DNA of 64,000 nucleotides, taken from Bacilli bacterium. Its GTDB lineage: Bacteria; Bacillota_I; Bacilli_A; RF39; UBA660. Position numbers and translations under genes: made by a program. Positions 1 through 8,871 of this stretch are shown here, piece by piece (position 1 is the first letter of the stretch; each line of letters starts with the position of its first letter). Under the pieces are notes generated by a model, which was not told where the DNA came from, did no database searches, and was given only the letters and a program-made list of their open reading frames with translations. Location of the stretch: assembly GCA_017484205.1 (NCBI GenBank), contig JAFUTO010000010.1, forward strand, positions 62,001 to 126,000, given 5' to 3'.

Positions 1-2138
1 TTTGATTTATGAATATTCATTATCTTGACATTATTTCCCATCTTATTATTAACACTATATTTGATGTCGGTATCCATACTATCAATTAAATGTTTACCTA
101 AATCATATGGCGTATATCCTAAATTAGATAGGGACTTAGCCAAACTTATTATGTAATTAATTCTCATAATACTTTTATTAATGTCACCTATTTTAATAGT
201 ATTTTCATAAATGTTAAACTTATCAATTATCATTTTAACAAGCATATCAGGTGATATCTCGTCTAAAATGACACTAATATCATATGCTTTTTGATATAGA
301 CTAGTATCTTTAAAAGTATTATTTTTAAATACATCAAAGATATAAGAATCATCATATTCAAATAAGTATGATCTAGAAATACTAGTAAAATAATATTTAA
401 ACTCAGTATCTAATTCATTATTATGTATTTTGATTATTAAATTAATTATATTTCTAATAACATACATATCTTTTTCTTCATTCATCTTTTCATCTTGATA
501 AATCGCTAGGGGAATACCTAAATATTCAAATATTTTCTTATATGTATCGAATGCTGTACCTCTATCCATAATTATGCAAGCATCACTATATGTAAAATCT
601 CTTAATACCCCATCATCTAAAATTTGATAATGGTTATTTATTTTATTTTTAATGTCATTTGCTATAATAAAGGCTTCTATTTCTTCTTTTGAATACTCAC
701 TATCATCTTCATAATTTAATATTTCAAGATTATAATTTTGATTATCCTTTTTCTTTTTAAAACCAAATATATTACCAAATATCATTCTATGACTTACTCT
801 ATATGCCGCATTTCCTATTTTATCATCCATTACATAGTCAAAAATATTATTTATATTTTTTAAAACTTCATCTCTAGATCTAAAATTATCTAATAAATCT
901 ATCTTATATCCACCATTATTATTACTATAATTATTATATTTATTTCTAAATATTTCAGGATTAGCGTTTCTAAATCTATATATAGATTGTTTTACATCAC
1001 CAACCATATAGACATTATTATTTTCTATTAATGATACAAATAATTCCTGTAAATCATTAGTATCTTGATATTCATCAACCATTATCTCATTATAGTAATA
1101 TTTTAATTCATCTCTAACTTCAGGATTATCCTTAACAACTTTTATAGCCATTTTTGATATATCAATAAATTCATAATTATCATATTCTTGTTTATATAAA
1201 GCTATTTTTTTATCCAACTCTTTTATTATTTTTATTATTACTTCTACATAATCCTTAGTTGATAATACATTTTCTTTTAATGTTGATAAATCATCCTCAA
1301 CTAAAATAGTCATATTATCTAATTTCTTTTTTAAAGTAACTCTTAGTTTCTTTAATTCTTCTGGACTATTATTAGGTAGTTTTGGTATGCTTGAGTTTAA
1401 TATAGCCTCAGCAATTTCTTCATATGTGGTACTACTTATAAGATTATCAAAAGAAGAAAATAACTTACTAGCGTAATTGCTATCATATCCTGCCATTTTA
1501 TTTATGATTTCTATGATTTCTTCTTTTCGGTTAAATATCAATTTTGCATATTCTTGTATAACTTTTTCTATATTACTATCACTATAGTAATTATCAAAAT
1601 AGTTGTCTAAGTATTCTAACTTATCATATTTTAAATCAAGTGATTTATTAATTGTTAATATAAATTTTTTTATATCATCATCATCTTTGACAGTAAATTT
1701 AGATATGAAATCTTCAAACTTCGTATCTCCATACATATTATCAAAAATTTCATCTATTATTTCCCTTCTTTTTATATCAATTATAGATGAATCTATTATA
1801 CTTATATTAGGACTTATATTAAGTAAATAGTGATATTTTTTTACAATTGATAAAGCATAGCTATCAAATGTTGTAATATATGCTTGATCTATATAATCCA
1901 AAGCTTCTTCAATATTATTTTTTATTAATTCTTTTCTTATTTTATTTTTCATATTCAAAGCTGCTTCATTGGTAAATGTTAAAACAAGAAGCCTATTTAT
2001 ATCAATACCACTTTGAATTTTTCTAATAACACGAGCAGTTAAGACAGTAGTTTTACCTGAACCTGCACCTGCAGAAACTATAATATTGGTACCTTCTTTT
2101 GTTATAGCCTCTAATTGATTTTCAGTAGGATTATTCAT
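1..2138 (-). CDS. addA: AddA/RexA helicase-nuclease subunit A (partial, 3' part outside window)
   Basis: ATP-dependent helicase/nuclease subunit of the AddAB (RexAB) complex, which resects double-strand breaks for RecA. About 712 codons are inside the window and the gene runs off its left edge, so the C-terminal nuclease domain (family length about 1,200) is not visible. Seen: UvrD-type Walker A SAGAGSGKT at residues 22-30, DExx box DEYQDTND near 354, and motif III GDVKQSIYRFR near 380. The ATG lies inside the last 8 nt of addB (ATGAATAA), so the pair is probably translationally coupled. The start is supported by the family-typical N terminus (NPTENQLEAI). Assignment is firm; completeness downstream is unknown. 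Confidence 0.93.
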   Translation of the reverse strand, partial: MNNPTENQLEAITKEGTNIIVSAGAGSGKTTVLTARVIRKIQSGIDINRLLVLTFTNEAALNMKNKIRKELIKNNIEEALDYIDQAYITTFDSYALSIVKKYHYLLNISPNISIIDSSIIDIKRREIIDEIFDNMYGDTKFEDFISKFTVKDDDDIKKFILTINKSLDLKYDKLEYLDNYFDNYYSDSNIEKVIQEYAKLIFNRKEEIIEIINKMAGYDSNYASKLFSSFDNLISSTTYEEIAEAILNSSIPKLPNNSPEELKKLRVTLKKKLDNMTILVEDDLSTLKENVLSTKDYVEVIIKIIKELDKKIALYKQEYDNYEFIDISKMAIKVVKDNPEVRDELKYYYNEIMVDEYQDTNDLQELFVSLIENNNVYMVGDVKQSIYRFRNANPEIFRNKYNNYSNNNGGYKIDLLDNFRSRDEVLKNINNIFDYVMDDKIGNAAYRVSHRMIFGNIFGFKKKKDNQNYNLEILNYEDDSEYSKEEIEAFIIANDIKNKINNHYQILDDGVLRDFTYSDACIIMDRGTAFDTYKKIFEYLGIPLAIYQDEKMNEEKDMYVIRNIINLIIKIHNNELDTEFKYYFTSISRSYLFEYDDSYIFDVFKNNTFKDTSLYQKAYDISVILDEISPDMLVKMIIDKFNIYENTIKIGDINKSIMRINYIISLAKSLSNLGYTPYDLGKHLIDSMDTDIKYSVNNKMGNNVKIMNIHKS

Positions 2139-4482
2139 CTATCTCACCCCCTAAAAATTCTAATTTTGTATCTTTTTTAATAGACACTTCATCTTTCCTT
2201 GTTTTATAGCAAATATCTTTAAATTTACAATATTCACATCCTAATAATTTATCATCATATCTTTTTGGATTTATATCAAATTTAGCATTTCCAATTCCAT
2301 CTACTACAGTATCTATCCTCTTGTCAGTTAGTTCAATTAATTTTTTGATTTGGCTATCTGTTAAAACTTTAGAACGCGAGTCAAATCCACCATCTTTTTT
2401 AGCTCTTAATGATTTAATTACTGAACTTTCTTTATAAGTTATGTCAAATAATGATAAATTTTCTTCATTAGTAGTAGAATATCCTTCTAATTTTAAGTGT
2501 TCCCTTTTTAGTTCTTCTAAAGTTTTCTTAGAATCTCTTTTTGGATTTTTTAATAATATCTTTTGCAAATAAAATCCCGCGAATTCGACATTTTTTAAAT
2601 TAGAATTGCTAGCTAAATATAAATAAACTGGTAACTGCATATGTAATCCATATGGGAAATATTCTAAATCTATGTCTGATTTACCTGTTTTATAGTCTAT
2701 CAAAGCAACTACTGTTTTATTATCAAATTCTTTATACAATACTTTATCAATAAACCCTTTAAAAGTAACTTTTATATTTCCCTCTTTATTTATAACTATT
2801 CTATCTTCCATTAATACTTTATCAAGTTTACATAGTTTCATTTGTTCTTTAATCGTTTCCATAATAAATAATAGTTCTTCAGTTAATTTATCAACATAGA
2901 ACTTTTCTTTATTTGATAACTGCCTATCTTTCAAATAATTTTTAACTTCTTTATACACATCAATATCTTTATATAAGCCTATTTCCAATATATGATGAAA
3001 TAATGTGCCTATCATAGTATAAAATGTTTCTTCATATAAATCTAGTTTTAATATATCAGATAGATAGTATCTAAATGAACATTTATTATATAAATCCATA
3101 CTAGAATACGACAAAGTTAAATTATTTCCCAAATAATCTTTTAATAAGTTTTTATCAATTCCTTTAAATTTATTGTCATAATTCATATACGGAATATCGT
3201 AATTACTATTCAAGATATTTAAGTTATCACTTTTAACTCCATATTTTATTAAATTATCAAGTTCACTAGTTAATCTTAATTTGTCATTTAAACTAGAGTA
3301 ACTTTTATGAATATCTATTTTGCCATCTTCTACTTCATATAAACTAATTAAATTAGATGGATAATATACATTAGTATTATCCTTTTCTTTATATGTAATA
3401 GTTAAGTTTTTAATGTTATCAATACTTTTTATTGTTACATCTTTTTCTTTTCTATTTTTATCTATTGTTAACTCAATTGGTAATTCTTCTTTTAAATTGT
3501 CTGTTATATAATCCTCATCTTTATAAATTAAAGGAATACTACTCATATTAAATCCCAATAGAAATACATATTCATCTTTTATCTCATTATCTTTATAATC
3601 GATTATTTCTACAGCATTTTTATACTTAATATCATCTAGATATGTATGTTTTATATCATTTATAATGATATCTTTAAGATCATTAAAGTCATCTTGCATG
3701 CGATATTTGTTGCATATATTTACTAATTTACCATATATAGGGTTATCTTTATACTCTTCTATAGATTCAATGGCTTTTTCAATATTCGCGTCAAAGTTAT
3801 TTAAAAATATTTTTACTATATTTGTACTATAAATAGAAACTTTTCTATCTATATTAATAGGAATATTATACATTTTAAAATATCTATCAATTGTTTCTAT
3901 ATAGTCATTACCTACATTAGCTAATTTTATTTTATTAATATCTACACCAGAATTTATAAGTTCACATATTTTATATGATATATATTCTACTTCTTCATCT
4001 AATGTATTAAATTTTAATACCTTATGTGGATATTTACTGTATTCTTTTTCTATTATTTTTATGTTAGATAAAGTGCTTACCATATTTTTTTGATAACTAT
4101 TTAAATCATATTTATATATAACAATATCTTTATTTTTAATATATTCTTTAAATAAATTATCATATGTTAACAATTCTTTTTCAGCTAATTCATTTTTAAT
4201 TTTTACCAATTTATTTAATTTTTCACTTGAATACTTCTTATTTTCAACATAATAAATATTATCTAGATATACTTTTGCTACTTCATATTTATACCCATAC
4301 TTCTTCATCAAATATAAAATAGTTTTATAATCATAATCAAAATAATATTTTTTTATAAATTCAGACATTGTAATAAATGAAACAGGATATAAAATAGGTG
4401 TCTCATTAAACTTATCTAAAAGTCTTTTTTTATAAACATTTTCACATATAATTATTGTTTCTCTATTAATATCAAAGTTCAT
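2131..4482 (-). CDS. addB: AddB/RexB-like nuclease subunit, short form
   Basis: Partner of AddA with a RecB-type PD-(D/E)XK nuclease. The nuclease core is seen as GFIDKV followed by LIDYKTGK near residues 590-600. Four cysteines are arranged as in AddB iron-sulfur clusters: one near 466 (NKCSFRYYL) and a C-x2-C-x5-C group near 748-757. At 783 residues it is well below the roughly 1,150 of Bacillus AddB, and the N terminus has no Walker A motif, which is usual for RexB-like members. Translation overlaps addA by 8 nt. It lies 56 bp downstream of the RluA-type gene, past a terminator hairpin. The role as AddA partner rests on the Cys/nuclease pattern and gene order. Confidence 0.87.
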   Translation of the reverse strand: MNFDINRETIIICENVYKKRLLDKFNETPILYPVSFITMSEFIKKYYFDYDYKTILYLMKKYGYKYEVAKVYLDNIYYVENKKYSSEKLNKLVKIKNELAEKELLTYDNLFKEYIKNKDIVIYKYDLNSYQKNMVSTLSNIKIIEKEYSKYPHKVLKFNTLDEEVEYISYKICELINSGVDINKIKLANVGNDYIETIDRYFKMYNIPINIDRKVSIYSTNIVKIFLNNFDANIEKAIESIEEYKDNPIYGKLVNICNKYRMQDDFNDLKDIIINDIKHTYLDDIKYKNAVEIIDYKDNEIKDEYVFLLGFNMSSIPLIYKDEDYITDNLKEELPIELTIDKNRKEKDVTIKSIDNIKNLTITYKEKDNTNVYYPSNLISLYEVEDGKIDIHKSYSSLNDKLRLTSELDNLIKYGVKSDNLNILNSNYDIPYMNYDNKFKGIDKNLLKDYLGNNLTLSYSSMDLYNKCSFRYYLSDILKLDLYEETFYTMIGTLFHHILEIGLYKDIDVYKEVKNYLKDRQLSNKEKFYVDKLTEELLFIMETIKEQMKLCKLDKVLMEDRIVINKEGNIKVTFKGFIDKVLYKEFDNKTVVALIDYKTGKSDIDLEYFPYGLHMQLPVYLYLASNSNLKNVEFAGFYLQKILLKNPKRDSKKTLEELKREHLKLEGYSTTNEENLSLFDITYKESSVIKSLRAKKDGGFDSRSKVLTDSQIKKLIELTDKRIDTVVDGIGNAKFDINPKRYDDKLLGCEYCKFKDICYKTRKDEVSIKKDTKLEFLGGEIDE

Positions 4483-4518
4483 AATACCACCACTAATATT
4501 ATATCAAATATATGTTCA

Positions 4519-4544
4519 ATAAAAAAGAATAACTAAGTTATTCC
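4519..4544 (-). terminator. Intrinsic terminator after the RluA-type gene
   Basis: On the minus strand GAATAAC, loop TTA, GTTATTC and then six T. The hairpin starts at the stop codon of the pseudouridine synthase gene. It separates that gene from addB. Confidence 0.7.
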
Positions 4545-5185
4545 ATTAAATTATTAAATACTTTAGGTAATGGTAGTTCCAATCTTAAATGTTCATGTGT
4601 AATTGGATGATCAAATTCTAGAAGGTATGCGTGTAGGCAAAGTCTTCTCAATGGATTAGGTGCTTTACCATATTTTTTATCACCTATTATAGGGTATCCA
4701 ATATGATTTAAACTAACTCTTATTTGATTTTTTCTACCCGTTAATATTTCTATATCAAGCAAATTATATTTACCATTAGTTTTAATTTTATGATAATTTG
4801 TAATAGATAATTTACCATTTGATTCATCAACATAAGTAAGTAAAGTTTTTGTTTCACTGAGTTTAACTTTTATAGTACCTTCTTTTTGCATACCATTCCC
4901 ATAAGAAAGTGCATAATACTTACGTACTACTTTATCCCAATTATTTTGCAACAAATCTTTAACTTTCTCCGATTTTGCAAATAAGACAAGCCCTGATGTA
5001 TCTTTATCCAGTCTATGAACAATAAATACTTTTTGATTTTTCTTTTTTATATACGTATAAACTTTATGGTATAAAGTATTATTCTTTTCTTTTTCAGTAC
5101 CTATTGTAAGTAATCCAGATGGTTTATCTACTACTAAAATATGCTTATCTTCATATATTATATTTAATCTTTCTTTTTTATTCAT
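4538..5185 (-). CDS. RluA-family pseudouridine synthase, no S4 domain
   Basis: Isomerises uridine to pseudouridine in rRNA or tRNA. The family signature HRLDKDTSGLVLF is at residues 57-69 with the catalytic Asp at 60. KPSGLL near 21 and GRKNQIRVSLNHIGYPIIGD in the C-terminal half are also typical. The protein (215 residues) begins directly with the catalytic domain and lacks the N-terminal S4 RNA-binding domain of RluD-type enzymes, so the exact target (23S rRNA or tRNA) cannot be read from the sequence. It follows the alarmone synthetase gene by 12 bp and is probably co-transcribed with it. The ATG is 5 codons before the conserved start of the domain. Confidence 0.9.
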   Translation of the reverse strand: MNKKERLNIIYEDKHILVVDKPSGLLTIGTEKEKNNTLYHKVYTYIKKKNQKVFIVHRLDKDTSGLVLFAKSEKVKDLLQNNWDKVVRKYYALSYGNGMQKEGTIKVKLSETKTLLTYVDESNGKLSITNYHKIKTNGKYNLLDIEILTGRKNQIRVSLNHIGYPIIGDKKYGKAPNPLRRLCLHAYLLEFDHPITHEHLRLELPLPKVFNNLME

Positions 5186-5197
5186 AATACCACAACA

Positions 5198-5791
5198 CTA
5201 ATCTTTATATTTATTCATTATTTCATTTAATTCTACCATTCTAGTATCTAAATCTCTTGCTTTTACTGATATATCATATAATTCATCAGCTACTTCAGTA
5301 GGTATTTCTTCTCCAGGGAATTTGTATTGAATTTTGTGATCTAAGGCAGCCCAGAAATTCATAGCTAAAGTTCTTATTTGTATTTCTGCTGTTATATATT
5401 CAATACCTGTACTCAAATATATTGGTACCTCTACAATTAAATGATAACTTAAATATCCTGAATCCTTTGGATGAGTTATGTAATCTTTTCTTGATATAAT
5501 TCTAAGTTGTTTTGAACTCTCTATTAATTTAACAACATCTTCCACCTCAGACAAGAAATTACATATTATTCTATATCCAACCATATCACGAATTTGCGTG
5601 AATAAATTATCATCAGTTAATTCATAACCCTTTTTTTCTAATTTATCATATGCACTTTTTAATGTTTTAATACGATGTTCAATATGATTAACTGGATTAT
5701 AATTATTTTTATTTACATACTCTTTTATTAACGTATCAATATCATTACATAATACTTCCATAGCCATATTATACTTAAGCATTAAATTCAT
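5198..5791 (-). CDS. Small alarmone synthetase (RelQ/YjbM-type, RelA/SpoT synthetase domain)
   Basis: Predicted (p)ppGpp synthetase using ATP and GDP/GTP. At 197 residues it contains only the RelA/SpoT nucleotidyltransferase domain: FTQIRDMVGYRIIC near 72-85, YLSYHLIVEV near 120 and the signature AEIQIRTLAMNFWAALDHK near 140-158. There is no HD hydrolase, TGS or ACT domain, so this is a RelQ/RelP-type small synthetase rather than bifunctional Rel. I start it at 5791, not at the upstream in-frame ATG, because AAAGGAG precedes this ATG by 7 nt and the predicted promoter -10 and leader hairpin lie upstream of it. The pseudouridine synthase gene follows after 12 bp. Confidence 0.9.
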   Translation of the reverse strand: MNLMLKYNMAMEVLCNDIDTLIKEYVNKNNYNPVNHIEHRIKTLKSAYDKLEKKGYELTDDNLFTQIRDMVGYRIICNFLSEVEDVVKLIESSKQLRIISRKDYITHPKDSGYLSYHLIVEVPIYLSTGIEYITAEIQIRTLAMNFWAALDHKIQYKFPGEEIPTEVADELYDISVKARDLDTRMVELNEIMNKYKD

Positions 5792-5810
5792 AATATCTCT
5801 CCTTTCTAGG

Positions 5811-5836
5811 TAAAAAAGAGGAGTATTAAACTCCCA
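5811..5836 (-). terminator. Terminator-like hairpin in the alarmone synthetase leader
   Basis: Minus strand GGAGT, loop TTAAT, ACTCC, then TCTTTTTT. It lies 40-65 nt past the ynbB stop, so it can end that operon. It also lies downstream of the promoter at 5847-5875, so transcripts of the alarmone synthetase must pass through it. Confidence 0.6.
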
Positions 5837-5846
5837 ACTCACAATA

Positions 5847-5875
5847 ATTGTATTACAATTAATTATAATTGTCAA
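5847..5875 (-). promoter_or_regulatory. SigA-type promoter for the alarmone synthetase gene
   Basis: Minus strand -35 TTGACA (5870-5875), 17-nt spacer, -10 TACAAT (5847-5852). A start near 5840 gives a leader of about 50 nt that holds the hairpin at 5811-5836. Confidence 0.65.
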
Positions 5876-5876
5876 A

Positions 5877-7106
5877 TTACTTAATTATATTATTTATAGC
5901 TTTCATTACACCTAATTTACCATATTCATAAGTAAGGGATCCTTGTTGATATGCAATATATGGTGGTCTCATTGGGCCGTCACATGAAAGTTCTATTGAG
6001 GAACCTTGTGTGAAAGCACCTGAAGCCATAATTACATCATCATCATATCCTGGCATTGGTGCGGGTATTGGCATTGCATCACTATCTATTGGACTATATG
6101 CTTGTATACCTTGTGTATATTTAACTAGTAATTCCGGATCTTCAAAAATAATATTTTGGACTATATCTGCCCTTGTCCCATTATATTTTGGTTCTACTTT
6201 ATAGCCTAGATCTTCCATTACTTTGCTTGTTAATATAGCTGTTTTTAAAGCACTTCCTACTACAGAAGGAGCCATAAATAATCCTTGTAATATTGACTTA
6301 TTTATACCCAATGTAGGACCTACTTCTCTTCCTTCTCCTGGTAGTGTTAGTCTTTCTGCACATAATTCTATTAAATCATGTCTTCCAACAATATAAGCTC
6401 CATTAGGGGCAATACCACCACCTAAATTTTTAATTAATGAACCTACCATTATATCTGCACCTACACCAGTAGGTGTATTCTTTTCTACTAACTCACAATA
6501 ACAATTATCTACCATAATTATTACCTTTTTATCTATGTTTTTGATAAATTTAACTACCTTTTCTATTTTATCCATAGTTAAACTTTTTCTAGTAGAATAA
6601 CCCTTGCTTCTTTGAATTTCTATTACTTTTATTTTTTCACTTTTTAATGTTTTTTCTATTAATTCATAGTCAAAATCATTATCTTTTAAATCAATTTGTT
6701 TATATTTTATACCAAAAGCCGCTAAAGAGCTATCATTATCTCTTATGCCTATTACTTCATCTAATGTATCATATGGCTTACCACTTATACTTAATAATGT
6801 ATCATTTGGTCTAAGTAAACCAAATAGACATACTGTTAAAGCATGTGATCCTGATATAAATTGACTTCTTACTAGGGCATCTTCTGCATCTAGGACCTCT
6901 GCGAATACTTTTTCTATAGTATCTCTACCTAAATCGTTATATCCATACCCAGTAGTACTATTAAAATGGTTTTCACTAATATGATTGTCTACAAATGCTT
7001 TTAGTACTTTTTCACTGTTATATAGACATAATTCATCTATTTTTTTAAATTCATCCTTTAATTCCAATTCTGCTTTTTCTACTAACTCAACTACTTTTTT
7101 ATTCAT
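5877..7106 (-). CDS. ynbB: YnbB-type PLP-dependent enzyme (methionine gamma-lyase/aluminium-resistance family)
   Basis: Fold-type I PLP enzyme of the family often annotated as aluminium resistance protein or methionine gamma-lyase family (B. subtilis YnbB); the true substrate is not established. Seen: FNSTTGYGYNDLGRDTIE near 48-65, SGSHAL at 85-90, IMVDNCYCE near 197-205 with the Asp expected to contact the PLP ring nitrogen, and VGSLIKNLGGG at 221-231 with Lys226 as likely Schiff-base lysine. The 409-residue length fits the family. The start codon overlaps the stop of the upstream dehydrogenase gene by 4 nt (ATGA), so the two genes form an operon. Confidence 0.88.
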   Translation of the reverse strand: MNKKVVELVEKAELELKDEFKKIDELCLYNSEKVLKAFVDNHISENHFNSTTGYGYNDLGRDTIEKVFAEVLDAEDALVRSQFISGSHALTVCLFGLLRPNDTLLSISGKPYDTLDEVIGIRDNDSSLAAFGIKYKQIDLKDNDFDYELIEKTLKSEKIKVIEIQRSKGYSTRKSLTMDKIEKVVKFIKNIDKKVIIMVDNCYCELVEKNTPTGVGADIMVGSLIKNLGGGIAPNGAYIVGRHDLIELCAERLTLPGEGREVGPTLGINKSILQGLFMAPSVVGSALKTAILTSKVMEDLGYKVEPKYNGTRADIVQNIIFEDPELLVKYTQGIQAYSPIDSDAMPIPAPMPGYDDDVIMASGAFTQGSSIELSCDGPMRPPYIAYQQGSLTYEYGKLGVMKAINNIIK

Positions 7107-7834
7107 ATTACCTCGCCACCATCTACTCTTATAATACTATCATTAACATAACTTGCTTCATCACTTGCTAAAAAGCTTACTACATTTGCTATTTCTTCAG
7201 GTTCAGCAAATCTACCAAGTTTAATATATTTTGTTGTATTATCGATAAATTCTTTATCTAGTTCTTTATTCATACTAGTATTAACCCATCCTGGACATAC
7301 TGCATTTACTTTAATATAAGGAGCATATTGTGTAGCTAAATTATGGGTCAAAGATATAATGCCTGCCTTTGATGCATCATAATCTAAACTTTCTGGATAT
7401 GTTGTATTTAATCCATTAGTTGAAGAGATATTAATTATACTACCTTGCTTATCCTTCATCATATAATTTCCTACATATTTTGATACTAAAAATGTACCTA
7501 TTAAATTAACATCTAAAATTTTTCTAAAATGTTCAGGAGTTTTATCTTCAAATGTAGTATCTATTGCAATACCTGCATTATTAACTAAAACATCAATATG
7601 GTTATATTCTCTTATAATTGTTTCCACCATATCTTTTACTTCTAATTCATTTGCTATATCACATTTAATGATAATACCTTTACTATATTTTAATACTTCA
7701 TTTAAAGTATCTTTGGCACCTTCTAAATCACTATTATAATTAACTACTACACTATATCCTTTCTTAGCAAAAGATATAGCAATAGCTCTACCTATTCCTT
7801 TAGATGATCCTGTTATTAATGCAACTTTATTCAT
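7103..7834 (-). CDS. Short-chain dehydrogenase/reductase (FabG-like)
   Basis: NAD(P)-dependent oxidoreductase of the classical SDR family. Seen (243-residue form): cofactor motif TGSSKGIG at 8-15, NNAG near 85, catalytic SS at 137-138, and YDASK with Tyr152 and Lys156. The C terminus IIRVDGGEVI is the usual SDR end. FabG and other SDRs cannot be told apart from sequence alone, and no fatty-acid genes are adjacent. I chose the ATG at 7834 because GGAGG ends 5 nt upstream; an ATG 12 nt earlier overlaps that ribosome-binding site. It overlaps ynbB by 4 nt. Confidence 0.88.
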   Translation of the reverse strand: MNKVALITGSSKGIGRAIAISFAKKGYSVVVNYNSDLEGAKDTLNEVLKYSKGIIIKCDIANELEVKDMVETIIREYNHIDVLVNNAGIAIDTTFEDKTPEHFRKILDVNLIGTFLVSKYVGNYMMKDKQGSIINISSTNGLNTTYPESLDYDASKAGIISLTHNLATQYAPYIKVNAVCPGWVNTSMNKELDKEFIDNTTKYIKLGRFAEPEEIANVVSFLASDEASYVNDSIIRVDGGEVI

Positions 7835-7850
7835 AAATACCTCCATATAC

Positions 7851-7872
7851 TAAAAAACTCTAAATCGAGTTT
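7851..7872 (-). terminator. Intrinsic terminator after the 73-residue protein gene
   Basis: Minus strand AAACTC, loop GATTTA, GAGTTT and T run, directly after the stop. Only about 17 bp separate it from the dehydrogenase start, so that gene may depend on read-through. Confidence 0.55.
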
Positions 7873-8092
7873 ATCTAGTTTTATTTTGTATAGTTATATT
7901 TTCAATGTCATAATTAGGTAAATATGGGTTTTTAGCAACTACCCTACCTTCTTCCCCTTGATATACAACAGATGATAATCTAGGTTTTGATGTTTGTACT
8001 ATATGTTCTTGAGTTGTTTTTATTAGCTCTAAATTAGGTTTTGATACACTAATTTTATTAACAAGCATTGGATTTAAATTCACTTTAACCAT
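7871..8092 (-). CDS. Small protein of unknown function (73 residues)
   Basis: Not recognised. The protein is soluble, without signal peptide, membrane segment or cysteines. It is rich in Val, Asn, Lys and Pro and has a short motif VVYQGEEGRVVAKNPYLPNYD in its second half. It is supported as a gene by a strong ribosome-binding site (GAGGTGAT, 4 nt before ATG), a good promoter just upstream (8117-8144) and a terminator at its stop, so it looks monocistronic. Function cannot be inferred. Confidence 0.6.
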   Translation of the reverse strand: MVKVNLNPMLVNKISVSKPNLELIKTTQEHIVQTSKPRLSSVVYQGEEGRVVAKNPYLPNYDIENITIQNKTR

Positions 8093-8116
8093 TCTATCAC
8101 CTCACCACGCATAAAT

Positions 8117-8144
8117 ATTTTACCACATTTATATTTTTTTTCAA
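8117..8144 (-). promoter_or_regulatory. SigA-type promoter for the 73-residue protein gene
   Basis: Minus strand -35 TTGAAA (8139-8144), 16-nt spacer, -10 TAAAAT (8117-8122). The -35 overlaps the stop codon of the PAP2 gene. Confidence 0.55.
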
Positions 8145-8761
8145 CTTTTGTTATAAACTTTTTTATTTATATAAGAAATAAATATGATTAAATATGCTGA
8201 AGTAAGTAAATAACCACCTATTACATCTGATGGATAATGAACTCCTAAATATAGTCTAGTATAGCCTACTATTAATATTAATAATGATATTAATATCGTA
8301 TATAAAATCTTGTATTTTTTATTAAGATTACTTTTCCATATTAAGAATATAATAAATCCATACACTCCAATTGATAACATGGAATGACCACTAGGGAAAC
8401 TAAAACCATCTTTTTCTATAAGCATATCTAATGGTCTAGGTCTTCTTACAATATATTTAATACCCTTATTAAGTATAGCTATATTAACTAAATTTAATAC
8501 CATCATATAGCCATCTTTCTTTTGATTTAGGAAATACAATATAGTCGCGATTACTACTACCAAAGCAGCTACAAAGTACTTATCTCCTAATAATGTAATT
8601 GTTTTAATTAGTTTTATATTACCTTCAGTAGGATTTCTAAAACTTCTTATAAAGTTAATAATTGCATTATCAATAAACAATTCTCTTCCCATCAAAACAC
8701 TTATAAGTATTATTAAAAATAAAGTTATCAGTATACCACACAAAATCCACTTCTTTTTCAT
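8141..8761 (-). CDS. PAP2-family membrane phosphatase
   Basis: Integral membrane lipid phosphatase of the PAP2 superfamily, probably acting on undecaprenyl pyrophosphate or another lipid phosphate outside the membrane. The three catalytic motifs are visible: KYIVRRPRP near 107-115, FPSGHSM near 126-132, and RLYLGVHYPSDVIGG near 169-183 with the catalytic histidines in PSGH and GVHYPSD. About five or six hydrophobic segments span the 206 residues, the first at 5-24. A promoter lies upstream at 8783-8810. Substrate is inferred from the family only. Confidence 0.9.
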   Translation of the reverse strand: MKKKWILCGILITLFLIILISVLMGRELFIDNAIINFIRSFRNPTEGNIKLIKTITLLGDKYFVAALVVVIATILYFLNQKKDGYMMVLNLVNIAILNKGIKYIVRRPRPLDMLIEKDGFSFPSGHSMLSIGVYGFIIFLIWKSNLNKKYKILYTILISLLILIVGYTRLYLGVHYPSDVIGGYLLTSAYLIIFISYINKKVYNKS

Positions 8762-8782
8762 ACTACTCTCCTAACCTTTATA

Positions 8783-8810
8783 ATTATATCATATTTATTA
8801 ACTATGTCTA
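8783..8810 (-). promoter_or_regulatory. Promoter for the PAP2 gene
   Basis: Minus strand -35 TAGACA (8805-8810), 16-nt spacer, -10 TATAAT (8783-8788), about 22 bp from the start codon. Confidence 0.5.
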
Positions 8811-8830
8811 TTATTCTTTTTATTTATTTT

Positions 8831-8871
8831 CAAAAAAAAGAATTAATCTTTTAATTCTTTGATTAATTCTT
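8831..8871 (-). terminator. Intrinsic terminator overlapping the end of ftsH
   Basis: Minus strand perfect 11-bp stem AAGAATTAATC/GATTAATTCTT with a 12-nt loop, followed by T run. The 5' arm and loop lie within the last ftsH codons. Confidence 0.7.

Noticed and set aside
1603-1830. 75-codon plus-strand frame inside addA
   Set aside because: Antisense to the continuous addA frame, which carries clear helicase motifs.
5309-5322. TTCTCCAGGGAATT as another Noc-site candidate
   Set aside because: Only about 10 of 14 positions match, within the range expected by chance in coding DNA.
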